Assembly: GCF_017565645.3 (NCBI RefSeq)
Contig: NZ_CP086136.1
Location: forward strand, 9,903,501-9,967,500
Reading direction: 5' to 3'
DNA: 64,000 bases
Source: Bradyrhizobium barranii subsp. barranii
GTDB lineage: Bacteria; Pseudomonadota; Alphaproteobacteria; Rhizobiales; Xanthobacteraceae
Shown: positions 8,245 to 16,341 of the stretch, piece by piece
Layout of the letters: each line of letters begins with the position of its first letter
Position numbering within the stretch: position 1 is the first letter of the stretch
Program-made: the position numbers and the translations under genes
The notes under the pieces: generated by a model
Told to the model about the DNA's origin: nothing
Database searches by the model: none
Seen by the model: the letters and a program-made list of their open reading frames with translations, nothing else

Positions 8245-9153
8245 CACGACCGCCTGATGCTCGATGATCGCCTGTGCCCCGCCGCGTTTCTCGGTGCGGG
8301 CAAAATGCAGTGCGAAGTCGAAGGCGGCCCGCATCAGGGCGACGCCGAAGATGCCGACCAGCGCCGCCGTGCCGGTGAAGGCCGCGGACGCCAGCATCAA
8401 GCCGCCCCCCTCCTGCCCGAGCAGATTGCCGTGCGGCGCGGTGACGGCACGCAGGCTGAATTCCGGCACGAGGTGAGCGCGGTGGCCGATCGAATCAATG
8501 GCGCGTTCGAACACGATGCCATGCACCGGGCCTTCGACCGCAATGATGGAGACACCCTGCTCCGGTGGCGCGGCGGGATTGGTCCGGCACACCACGCACA
8601 GCACGTCGGCGCCATTGCGATCCCACCCGGTGGCGGACGACACCCATTTCTTGCGGCCGTTGATGATCCAATTGCCGAGCTCGCGTTTTGCGGTGGTGCG
8701 CACGCCCTCGCCCGGCGGCGGTGCGGCAGCATTGGCGCTGCCGCCGGGTTCCGAGGAGCAGAAGCCCGCAAGCGGAGCGCCGCTCGTCTTCAAGAACGGT
8801 GCAAGCAGGCGGGCGCATTGCTCCGCGGTACCACCCAGCAGAATTGGCAGCAGACCGAGCACCGTGCCGAGCATGGTCAGCGTCACGCTCGGATTCACGG
8901 CGTAGAATTCTTCCGCCAGGATCGCCATGTCGATGAGTCCGGCATTGTCGCCGCCCGCCGGCGCCGGAATGCATTTGCGCAGATAACCGGCAGCGACCAT
9001 CGCCTCATAGGTCGGCTTCGTCGCGAGGAATCGCTCTTCCGGCGTCGCCAGCAACTCGGCCTTGCCGGCGCCGGCCAAGACCTCCGCCGCGAATTTTCGC
9101 GATTGAAGCTGCAACGCGCGCTGCGCAGGTGAAAGCGTGAAATCAATCGCCAT
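8245..9153 (-). pseudogene. Acyl-CoA dehydrogenase, N-terminal fragment
   Basis: 303 codons from ATG 9153, carrying the N-terminal helical and middle beta domains of an acyl-CoA dehydrogenase (DFTLSPAQRALQLQSRKFA; GFCSSEPGGSANAAA near 140; INGRKKWVSSATGWDRNGAD near 180). It reads into the insertion element after GGAQAIIEHQAV, gaining foreign residues and stopping at 8071. Known role of the family: FAD-dependent alpha,beta-dehydrogenation of acyl-CoA, passing electrons to ETF. The catalytic glutamate region lies beyond the break, so the product should be inactive. The AraC-type regulator immediately upstream in the same direction may have controlled it. Confidence 0.88.
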
Positions 9154-9248
9154 CGAACATCTCCCTCCCTCCGGCAGGTCACCAGGGTGAGCCGAGCGAA
9201 GGCGGAAAATCTTGGTCGGCAGCGACCTAATTCTTGGCTGGAGGTGAA

Positions 9249-10181
9249 CTACTCGCCCTTCCCCTTCGTCCTGCGAAATTCGCGCGGGGCGAGGCCGTGG
9301 CTGCGCTTGAAGAGGCGGTTGAAGTGCGAGATGTCGGAAAAGCCGGCCCCATACGCGATCGTGGAGATGGTCTTGTGACGATGCTGCGCGTCGAGCAGGT
9401 CGCGGGCGCAGATCAGGACCCGCCGATCGCTGACGTGCTCGCCAACGGAGCGGCCGGTCGCGACGAACAACCGGTGCACATAGCGCTCCGAGCAGCGGAA
9501 CTTCCGGGCAAGCAATTCGGCATCGAGACCGGGATCGTCGCTGTGGCGGTCGATATGGTCGAGCATCATCGACAGCAGCACGGGCGCATTCACGCGCGCA
9601 ACCGGCATTTCACCCAGCATCTCCGGTGCATGCGCGATCAGCTCGACCACGTGCGTGCCGCTGCTTGCCGCAACGGCGGGTGCTGCCAGGCAAAGCTCGG
9701 CATAGCCCGCGAGCGTGCGCGACAACGCGCGGCCATTTTCCGTCCTCGACAACGCAAGCCGCGGAGAATCCGTAAAGCTCTTTGGCAGGTGCCGCCGCGG
9801 CACGGCAAAGCAAAAGAGGCGGAAGTCGCGGCCGTTGGCAATCTCGAACGGCTCGGTCGTATCGGCGACCGCGAGGTCGCCGGGCGCACAGACCTGCTCG
9901 TGTCCCCGCTGCGTCGTGCGGCCCAGACCCTCGAGCTGGAGATTGACGAAGCAGAGATCGTCCGTGCTTCGTGCAATATGGGGCCGCAGCCGGAGAACGC
10001 AGTGCCCCGTGGCTTTCACCAGCGAAATCTGGACCGACGCAGCGTCGGTACGCGCGATCGAACCTTCGAAGGGACGGTCGGCGATTTTACGCGGCTCGAG
10101 CCGGACAAAGGCCGCAGCGAGATCGTCGGCCCAACTGCCGAAGGGCTGATCGGCACGAGAGGGCTTGGCTGACCATTCCAT
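9249..10181 (-). CDS. AraC-family transcriptional regulator
   Basis: 310 residues from ATG 10181 (a start 36 bp further upstream is possible; GGGGGCG precedes the chosen ATG). The N-terminal about 180 residues resemble the AraC_binding_2 sensing domain. The C-terminal about 100 residues have the double helix-turn-helix: LDAELLARKFRCSERYVHRL near residue 220 and ISTIAYGAGFSDISHFNRLF near 270. It lies 95 bp upstream of, and in the same direction as, the disrupted acyl-CoA dehydrogenase. Control of fatty-acid or aromatic acyl-CoA use is a reasonable inference; with the target broken it may be an orphan. Confidence 0.88.
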   Translation of the reverse strand: MEWSAKPSRADQPFGSWADDLAAAFVRLEPRKIADRPFEGSIARTDAASVQISLVKATGHCVLRLRPHIARSTDDLCFVNLQLEGLGRTTQRGHEQVCAPGDLAVADTTEPFEIANGRDFRLFCFAVPRRHLPKSFTDSPRLALSRTENGRALSRTLAGYAELCLAAPAVAASSGTHVVELIAHAPEMLGEMPVARVNAPVLLSMMLDHIDRHSDDPGLDAELLARKFRCSERYVHRLFVATGRSVGEHVSDRRVLICARDLLDAQHRHKTISTIAYGAGFSDISHFNRLFKRSHGLAPREFRRTKGKGE

Positions 10182-10374
10182 AGGTGCGCCCCCGGAACGA
10201 GGAATTCGCGCGTGCAAATTCAGATTGGACGACCCAGCGGGACGGAAGGATAGCTTTTGGCGAACAACCGGTCAAATCTCGAAGGCGCGCAATATGCGAC
10301 CGCCATCACGTCGTCATTGCGAGTGCAGCCGCCGGCATACCGGAGACCAAGTGAGTGGTTAGAGGAGCAATCCG

Positions 10375-10944
10375 CTACTTGGCTTTCGCCTGTATCGGCT
10401 TCGGTGCCGGCACGGCGGCCCATTCCTTGTCGGCGCGGGGGCCGTTGAGATCGCCGGTGAGGCCGACGAGCTGGCCGGGCAGCACGTCGAGGGTCTGTTG
10501 CCAGGTCTGGGTCTGGCACAGGAACTTGATCAGGCACCCCCTGAGCTTGAGGCGATCGGCGGAGTCGCGCCACAGCGAGACCGAATAGGATTTGCCGTCC
10601 TCGGCATTGTAGATCTCGCCGGCAAACTGTCCCTCCGGCGTCGCCTGCAAACCCATGATCAGCTGATGGCCGAGCAGCGCGCGGGCGCGCTTGTCGGGAT
10701 CGGGATTCTCCTTGTCGCGATAGGGCTGGCCGCGCTTGTCGGCCGGCTCCTTCATCCAGATGATGAAGCCGCAGATGCGGTCGCGCGACGGCCCGCAACG
10801 CTCGAGCCTGATGCGCGCGCGGCCGTCCTGGACGAGCCAGGTGCCGCTGGGATCGGGCGGCGCCGCGGCGCCGGCGCGGCCGCCAAACACCATCATCAGG
10901 ATCGTGATCGCAACGCGCAGCACGAAGCGAAGGACAATGTTCAT
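10375..10944 (-). CDS. DUF2147-family secreted protein
   Basis: 189 residues. ATG at 10944 is chosen because GAAAGG lies 8 bases upstream; a GTG 9 bases earlier is also open. A signal peptide is evident (RFVLRVAITILMMVFGGRAGA), followed by a DUF2147-like domain: DPSGTWLVQDGRARIRLERC near residue 33, ICGFIIWMKEP near 58, and a YNAEDGKSYSVSLW segment near 112. Four cysteines may form disulfides. Known biology: DUF2147 proteins are periplasmic with no assigned reaction. It follows the DUF3313-type lipoprotein gene by 32 bp in the same direction and is probably cotranscribed. Confidence 0.8.
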   Translation of the reverse strand: MNIVLRFVLRVAITILMMVFGGRAGAAAPPDPSGTWLVQDGRARIRLERCGPSRDRICGFIIWMKEPADKRGQPYRDKENPDPDKRARALLGHQLIMGLQATPEGQFAGEIYNAEDGKSYSVSLWRDSADRLKLRGCLIKFLCQTQTWQQTLDVLPGQLVGLTGDLNGPRADKEWAAVPAPKPIQAKAK

Positions 10945-10976
10945 CAGCGGCACCTTTCGTTGGATGGGTCGCGGCG

Positions 10977-11639
10977 TCAGTTCAGTTGCGCCATCAGCGC
11001 GTCGGCGCCCTTGTCGAGGCCGGCGGTGGCGGCGGCGAGCGCGCCGGCGGTGGCCTTGATGTCGTAGGCAGCCGGGTATTGCTTGGTGACGTAGGCGGAG
11101 AGCAGGCGCGCGGTTGCGGCGTCGAAGATCTCGACGCCGTAGATCACCGAGCCGGTCATGGTGCCCTCGCCGTCGCGCGCGGCCTGCACGCCGTTGTAGA
11201 CGGCGCCGGCGACGTCGAAACGGGAGAGCGTGCCGAGCACCGGCGTGTTGGCGACGGCGCCGGTGAGTGTCAGCCTGATCCGCAGAGTCTCCGGCCCACG
11301 CTCGCGTACCAGCGCGAAGCGGCCGCGCAGACCCTCGGCGAAACGGTTCTGCATGTAGGCGGCAAGTGTCGCCTTGTCCTTGTCGGACATGTCGCCGAAC
11401 TGGTGATCCCTGCCGCGATAGACCACGACCGGTTCGAGGATGACTTTGTTATAAGCGCGCCAGTCGACCGGCGTGGAATAGCGGTAGGGCACGCGGCCGG
11501 AGGCGTCCGACTTGTCCGGCGCCATATAGGCCGAGGACGCCATCTCCGAATAGGGTACGGGCGCAACCGAGGCGCAGCCGGCCACGGCTGCGCCAAGCAG
11601 CAGCGTTCCCAGACCGCGCAAGGCGATCGAGCTATTCAT
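10977..11639 (-). CDS. DUF3313-like lipoprotein
   Basis: 220 residues from ATG 11639, preceded by GAGAGGAG. The signal peptide ends in a lipobox (LLGAAVAGCASV), so lipidation at Cys22 is expected. The mature part matches the DUF3313 style: PVDWRAYNKVILEPVVVYRG, then LAAYMQNRFAEGLRGRF, and IYGVEIFDAATARLLSAYVT near residue 175. Function is unknown for the family. Its promoter (11785-11813) contains a TetR-type palindrome and the TetR gene lies directly upstream, so inducible expression is expected. DUF2147 follows in the same direction. Confidence 0.82.
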   Translation of the reverse strand: MNSSIALRGLGTLLLGAAVAGCASVAPVPYSEMASSAYMAPDKSDASGRVPYRYSTPVDWRAYNKVILEPVVVYRGRDHQFGDMSDKDKATLAAYMQNRFAEGLRGRFALVRERGPETLRIRLTLTGAVANTPVLGTLSRFDVAGAVYNGVQAARDGEGTMTGSVIYGVEIFDAATARLLSAYVTKQYPAAYDIKATAGALAAATAGLDKGADALMAQLN

Positions 11640-11784
11640 TCTAGACTCCTCTCGCGGCTTGCTACCAAGCCAGTGGCGACCGCAGCCGCGTACGGGACCA
11701 GACGCGGCTGCGGCGCTCACCAGTGCCAACCCGAGGCTTCGTCCGGGGCCATCTCGGAAGCCTTGGGCCGTCTCAGTGTGTCCA

Positions 11785-11813
11785 CTTATAAAACCGCCTA
11801 GACGGTTTGTAAA
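11785..11813 (-). promoter_or_regulatory. Sigma70-like promoter with a TetR-type operator filling the spacer
   Basis: On the minus strand TTTACA (-35, 11808-11813) and TATAAG (-10, 11785-11790) are separated by exactly 17 bp. The spacer is almost entirely the palindrome AAACCGTCTAGGCGGTTT (11791-11808), a shape typical of TetR-family operators. Binding there would block polymerase. Transcription would start near 11776 and serve the lipoprotein and DUF2147 genes. The adjacent TetR gene is the obvious candidate repressor. Confidence 0.72.
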
Positions 11814-11892
11814 GTTCAAAAACACAGGCCTGGCACATTTGGCCGCAGGCGCGGCTTTGGGCAGTGATCGGCGGGAAATCGTTAACGATGAA

Positions 11893-12531
11893 TCAGGCGC
11901 GCTTGCGCGGCGTTGCGGCCTTCGCAGCCGATGGCGCGCGGGATTTGGCGGTGCCTTTGGCGGCCGGCCGTTCGAGGCCGGTCCACTGCGCGTCGTCGAG
12001 CAGGCGCGCGAACAGCCGCTGATGCTCCTCCTTGCTGAGCGGCGACATGCCGAACAACGAGCTCAACAACAGTCCCATCGCGCCGGCCCAGCGCAGCATC
12101 GCGAGATCGGGATCAGTGGCCTCTTCCCTGATCGCCGCCATCCTCTCCATCTCGCGCTCGCGCGGCAGCGCCATCAGGCTGGGATTCTCGACCATGGCCG
12201 CAACCAGCGCCAGCGCGGCAGAATTCGGCGAGGTGGCCGCTTCGCGCACGGTCGCGAGCTGGGTCGCCAAATTGGGATTCGCGGAGGTCGCGCTCACCTT
12301 TGCCATGGTGCTGGTGGCGAACTCCTCGAAATGCGCCATCTGCCGGTCGAGCAACGCCTTCAGCACCGCTTCTTTGGTGCGGAACTGATGCATCACGCCG
12401 CCCTTGCTGAGTCCGCTCTCGCGCGCGATCGCATCCAGCGTCAGCCGGCCCGGCCCGTCGCGCGCGATGATCGCGATGGCCGCTTCGAGTGCGGCGTTAC
12501 GGGATCGTTCGGAGCGGCTGGCATTGTCCAT
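11893..12531 (-). CDS. TetR/AcrR-family regulator
   Basis: 212 residues from ATG 12531. The N-terminal helix-turn-helix is clear: ALEAAIAIIARDGPGRLTLD, then IARESGLSKGGVMHQFRTKE (residues about 38-57). The C-terminal ligand domain has hydrophobic helices and the extreme C-terminus is a lysine/alanine-rich tail. ACGGAGACAAG upstream is a plausible ribosome-binding site. It lies upstream of the lipoprotein gene in the same direction, with a palindromic operator between them, and is divergent from the ABC binding-protein gene at 12747. Repression of the lipoprotein is inferred; the inducer is unknown. Confidence 0.88.
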   Translation of the reverse strand: MDNASRSERSRNAALEAAIAIIARDGPGRLTLDAIARESGLSKGGVMHQFRTKEAVLKALLDRQMAHFEEFATSTMAKVSATSANPNLATQLATVREAATSPNSAALALVAAMVENPSLMALPREREMERMAAIREEATDPDLAMLRWAGAMGLLLSSLFGMSPLSKEEHQRLFARLLDDAQWTGLERPAAKGTAKSRAPSAAKAATPRKRA

Positions 12532-12746
12532 GGCCGACTTGTCTCCGTGACAAGACAATGAATCAAGTGAAAACAGGACGCGCTGTACATTTTTTGTGCG
12601 AACACTGTCGAGACTTTCATCTTGCGGCCCCGAATGAGACTGTGTGAGCCTCGATACCGGATGGGGACTGGGATGGGCCGGCCGGAGCTTTGCGCGCCAT
12701 GACGTGCGAAGCGTTCTCGGCCGGTCTCGCTTGAGAAAGATACGAC

Positions 12747-14296
12747 ATGCCAAAACGAGTGTTGCTTGGTGCCCTCCTGGCTTGCGGCCTCACGGCCTCG
12801 GCGCTGGCGCAAGAGCCGAGGACGGGGGGCGTGATCAACGCCGTGATCCAGCCCGAGCCGCCCGGCCTGATGCTTGCGCAGGTCCAGAACGGCCCGACTC
12901 AAATGGTCTCGGGCAACATCTTCGAGGGCCTGCTGCGCTACAGCCCCAAGCTCGAGCCGCTGCCGGAGCTTGCCGAAAGCTGGAGCGTCAGCGAGGACGC
13001 CAAGACCTACACCTTCAAGCTCAAGAAGGGCGTGACCTGGCATGACGGCAAGCCCTTCACCGCCGCCGACGTCCTGTTCTCGATGGAGATGCTGAAGCAG
13101 ACGCATGCGCGTGCCCGCACCAATCTGGCGCAGGTCGACAAGATCGAGACGCCGGACGACTATACGGTGGTGTTCACGCTGAAGCAGCCGTTCGGACCGT
13201 TCCTCGGCATCTTCGAGGTCGGCTCGATGCCGATGGTGCCGAAGCATCTCTATGAAGGCACCGACTGGAAGACCAACCCCTACAACAACGCGCCGGTCGG
13301 CACCGGCCCCTTCATGTTCAAGGAGTGGCAGAAGGGCTCGTACATCCACCTGGTCAAGAACCCGAACTACCACGAAAAGGGCAAGCCCTATCTCGACGAG
13401 ATCTACTGGCAGATCATTCCCGACGCCGCCGCGCGCTCGGTGGCGTACGAGACCGGCAAGGTCGACGTGCTGCCCGGCGGCTCGGTCGAGAATTTCGACG
13501 TGCCGCGGCTGTCCAAGCTGAAGGACACCTGCGTCACCGGCGCCGGCTGGGAGTTCTTCTCGCCGCTGGCCTGGCTGTGGCTCAACAACCGCCAGGGTCC
13601 GCTCGCCGACAAGCGGGTGCGGCAGGCGATCATGTTCGCGATCGACCGCGACTTCGCCAAGGACGTGATCTGGAACGGGCTCGGCAAGGTCGCGACCGGC
13701 CCGTCCGCCTCGACCATCAAGTACTACACCGACGACGTGCCGAAATACCCTTACGATCCTGCCAAGGCCAAGGCGCTGCTGAAGGAAGCTGGCTACAAGG
13801 GCGAGAAGATCCGCCTGCTGCCGCTCGCCTATGGCGAGACCTGGCAGCGCTGGGGTGAAGCCGTGAAGCAGAACCTCCAGGACGTCGGCATGAACATCGA
13901 GACGATCGCCACCGACGTTGCCGGCGGCAACCAGAAGATCGGCGACTGGGACTACGACATCGCCTTCACCTATCTCTACCAGTAGGCGATCCCGCGCTCG
14001 GCGTCGGCCGCAATTATATCTCCAGCAACATCGCCAAGGGGCAGGTCTTCAACAACGTCGAGGGCTACTCCAACCCGGAGATCGACAAGCTCTTCGCCGA
14101 CGGCGCGACCGCGACGCCGGACTCGAAGCGCAAGGAGATCTACGAGAAGGCGCAAAAAATCCTGGTCGAGGACGTGCCGGTGGCCTGGATGCTGGAATTG
14201 CAATTCCCGACCATCACCCGCTGCAAGGTCAAGAACCTGATCACCACGGGCATCGGGGTCAATGACGGCTTCAAGGACGCATGGCTGGACAAGTGA
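12747..14296 (+). pseudogene. ABC transporter peptide/opine-type substrate-binding protein, frameshifted
   Basis: A signal peptide (LLACGLTASALA) and an SBP_bac_5 domain are clear: LAESWSVSEDAKTYTFKLKK, then GVTWHDGKPFTAADVLFSME near residue 93. The frame hits TAG at 13983-13985 after IAFTYLYQ. Inserting one C at 13984 turns this into TAC-GGC and opens 103 further codons ending DGFKDAWLDK at TGA 14296, with the usual family C-terminus. One base is therefore missing and the encoded protein lacks about 100 residues. The permeases and ATPases downstream are intact. This may be a real loss or a sequencing error; no slippery heptamer suggests programmed frameshifting. Confidence 0.85.
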
Positions 14297-14310
14297 TGGC
14301 TGCCCTCTTC

Positions 14311-14482
14311 ACCTCTCCCCGCTCGCGGGGAGAGGTCGAATGTGCGCATAGCGCACATTCGGGTGAGGGGGAGTCTCCGCGAGCCCAACTATCACCGTCC
14401 CCGCGGAGAGTCCCCCTCACCCCAACCCTCTCCCCGCATCCGCCTTCGCCGAGGCTTCGGCGGACAAGAGCGGGGCGAGGGA
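14311..14482. repeat. Palindromic intergenic repeat inside the ABC operon
   Basis: Between the binding-protein gene and the first permease there are 237 bases made almost wholly of inverted repeats. ACCTCTCCCCGC pairs with GCGGGGAGAGGT (14311-14336), and GTGAGGGGGAGTCTCCGCG pairs with GCGGAGAGTCCCCCTCAC across about 14355-14420. A related fragment (CCTCTCCCCGCC) occurs at 25753. Such hairpins inside an operon commonly reduce downstream expression or stabilise the upstream message; that effect is inferred. Confidence 0.75.
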
Positions 14483-14533
14483 GCCCACTGTCTCCGTGGC
14501 TCCAGGTCACGCTACAAGAGATGACTCTCTAAT

Positions 14534-15505
14534 ATGCTCTCCTTCGTCGCTCAGCGTGTCCTGAAGGGCGTGATCGTCCTGCTCGCGATCGTCGTCCTCA
14601 ATTTCTTCCTGATCCGGCTTGCGCCCGGCGACCCCGCGGTCGTGATGGCGGGCGAGGCCGGCGCCAGTGACCAGGTCTTCGTCAAGCAGCTCCGGGAAAA
14701 GTTCGGCCTCGACAAGCCGCTGCCCGAGCAGCTCTTCATCTACGTCAAGGGCGTCGTCACGCTCGACCTCGGCTTCTCCTTCCGCCAGCAGGCGCCGGTC
14801 GTGAAGCTGATCGGCGAGCGGCTGCCGGCGACGCTGCTGCTGACACTGACCGCATTCGCGATCTCGCTCATGCTCGGGGTTCTCTTCGGCACCTTCGCCG
14901 CACGCTTTGCCGGAACCTTCCTCGACACGGCCATCACCGTGTTCGCGCTGATCTTCTACGCCATGCCGATCTTCTGGGTGGCGCTGATGGGAATCCTCCT
15001 GTTCTCGGTCACCATGGATTGGCTGCCGAGCTTCGGTTACGAGACGGTCGGCGCCAACCTCACCGGCGTTGCCCACGCAGTCGACGTCGCAAAGCACCTG
15101 ATCATGCCGGCGATGACGCTCGGCCTGTTCTTCATGGCGACCTACACCCGCATGACGCGCGCTTCGATGCTGGAAGTGAAACGCCTCGACTTCGTCAAGA
15201 CCGCGCGCGCAAAGGGCCTCTCCGACGCCGTGATCCAGCGCCGCCACGTGCTGCGCAACGCGCTGCTGCCGGTCGTGACGCTGGCCGGTGTGCATTCCGG
15301 CACGCTGATCGGCGGCGCCGTCATCACCGAGACCGTGTTCGCCTGGCCCGGCATCGGGCGTCTGATGTACGACGCGCTGCTCCAGCGCGACTACAACCTC
15401 CTGCTCGGCGTCTTCGTGATCTGCTCCGCCATGGTGCTGATCTTCAACCTCATCACCGACCTCGTCTACCGACTGGTCGACCCGCGCATCGAATTCGCCT
15501 CATGA
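14534..15505 (+). CDS. ABC transporter permease, DppB/OppB type
   Basis: 323 residues with about six transmembrane segments. The N-terminal TM is followed by the family motif APGDPAVVMAGEAG and, near residue 220, the cytoplasmic EAA loop (VKTARAKGLSDAVIQRRHVL) that contacts the ATPase. The C-terminus reads LVDPRIEF, usual for OppB-like proteins. It imports peptides or related solutes together with the next two genes. Its stop overlaps the next start (ATGA at 15502-15505). The start ATG follows a short CTAATATG context without a strong ribosome-binding site. Confidence 0.92.
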   Translation: MLSFVAQRVLKGVIVLLAIVVLNFFLIRLAPGDPAVVMAGEAGASDQVFVKQLREKFGLDKPLPEQLFIYVKGVVTLDLGFSFRQQAPVVKLIGERLPATLLLTLTAFAISLMLGVLFGTFAARFAGTFLDTAITVFALIFYAMPIFWVALMGILLFSVTMDWLPSFGYETVGANLTGVAHAVDVAKHLIMPAMTLGLFFMATYTRMTRASMLEVKRLDFVKTARAKGLSDAVIQRRHVLRNALLPVVTLAGVHSGTLIGGAVITETVFAWPGIGRLMYDALLQRDYNLLLGVFVICSAMVLIFNLITDLVYRLVDPRIEFAS

Positions 15506-16341
15506 AACAGTTCTGGAAATCGATGCTGAAGAGCCCGAGCGGCGTCGTCGGGCTCGTCATCCTTGTCCTTGCGATCTCGATCGCGGTGTTCGGGCCGATG
15601 CTGTTCCCGAATTCACCCTGGCGCATGGTGCAGCGGCCGTTCCTGCCGCCCTTCACGCTCTCGACCGTGCCGCTCGGCACCGACGCGCTCGGCCGCGACG
15701 TGTTCGCCGGCATGATCTTTGGCGCGCGCGTCTCGCTGCTGGTGGGTCTCGTCTCCACGCTGGTCGCGCTGGTCGTCGGCGTTCCCATCGGCGCCATGGC
15801 CGGCTATTTCGGCGGCAAGGTCGACGACGCCCTGATGCGCTTCACCGAGTTCTTCCAGACCATTCCGAGCTTCGCGCTCGCGATCGTGCTGGTCGCGATC
15901 CTCCAGCCCTCGATCTACTCGATCGTGACCTCGATCGCGGTGGTGAGCTGGCCGCCGGTCGCCCGCCTCGTGCGCGGCGAGGTGCTGTCGCTGCGCACGC
16001 GCGAATATGTCCAGGCCGCCGTCGTGACCGGCCAGAGCAACACCTGGATCATCCTGCGCGAGATCCTGCCCAACGCGCTGTCGCCGGTGATCGTGCTGGC
16101 CTCGCTGATGGTGGCGACTGCGATCCTGCTGGAATCCTCGCTGGCGTTCCTCGGACTCGGCGATCCCAATCTGATCTCCTGGGGCTACATGGTCGGCGCC
16201 GGCCGCACCGTGATCCGCCAGGCCTGGTGGATCACCGTGTTTCCCGGCGTCGCCATCCTGATCTCGGTGCTGGGCCTCAATTTGATCGGCGAAGGCCTCA
16301 ACGACGCGCTCAATCCGCGCCTGTCGCGGGAGGGCCGCTGA
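15502..16341 (+). CDS. ABC transporter permease, DppC/OppC type
   Basis: 279 residues from ATG 15502, overlapping the upstream stop by 4 bases. The N-terminal TM (VVGLVILVLAISIAVFGPML) and the LGTDALGRDVFAGMIFGARV motif (near residue 65) are hallmarks of OppC-like permeases. The EAA loop (REYVQAAVVTGQSNTWIILR) lies near residue 172, and SSLAFLGLGDPNLISWG near 215. It pairs with the preceding permease to form the membrane channel. Translational coupling on both sides indicates one operon. Confidence 0.92.
   Translation: MKQFWKSMLKSPSGVVGLVILVLAISIAVFGPMLFPNSPWRMVQRPFLPPFTLSTVPLGTDALGRDVFAGMIFGARVSLLVGLVSTLVALVVGVPIGAMAGYFGGKVDDALMRFTEFFQTIPSFALAIVLVAILQPSIYSIVTSIAVVSWPPVARLVRGEVLSLRTREYVQAAVVTGQSNTWIILREILPNALSPVIVLASLMVATAILLESSLAFLGLGDPNLISWGYMVGAGRTVIRQAWWITVFPGVAILISVLGLNLIGEGLNDALNPRLSREGR

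Noticed and set aside
13978..13992. Programmed ribosomal frameshift in the substrate-binding protein
   Set aside because: No slippery heptamer or following structure; same for the AEC and winged-helix genes.
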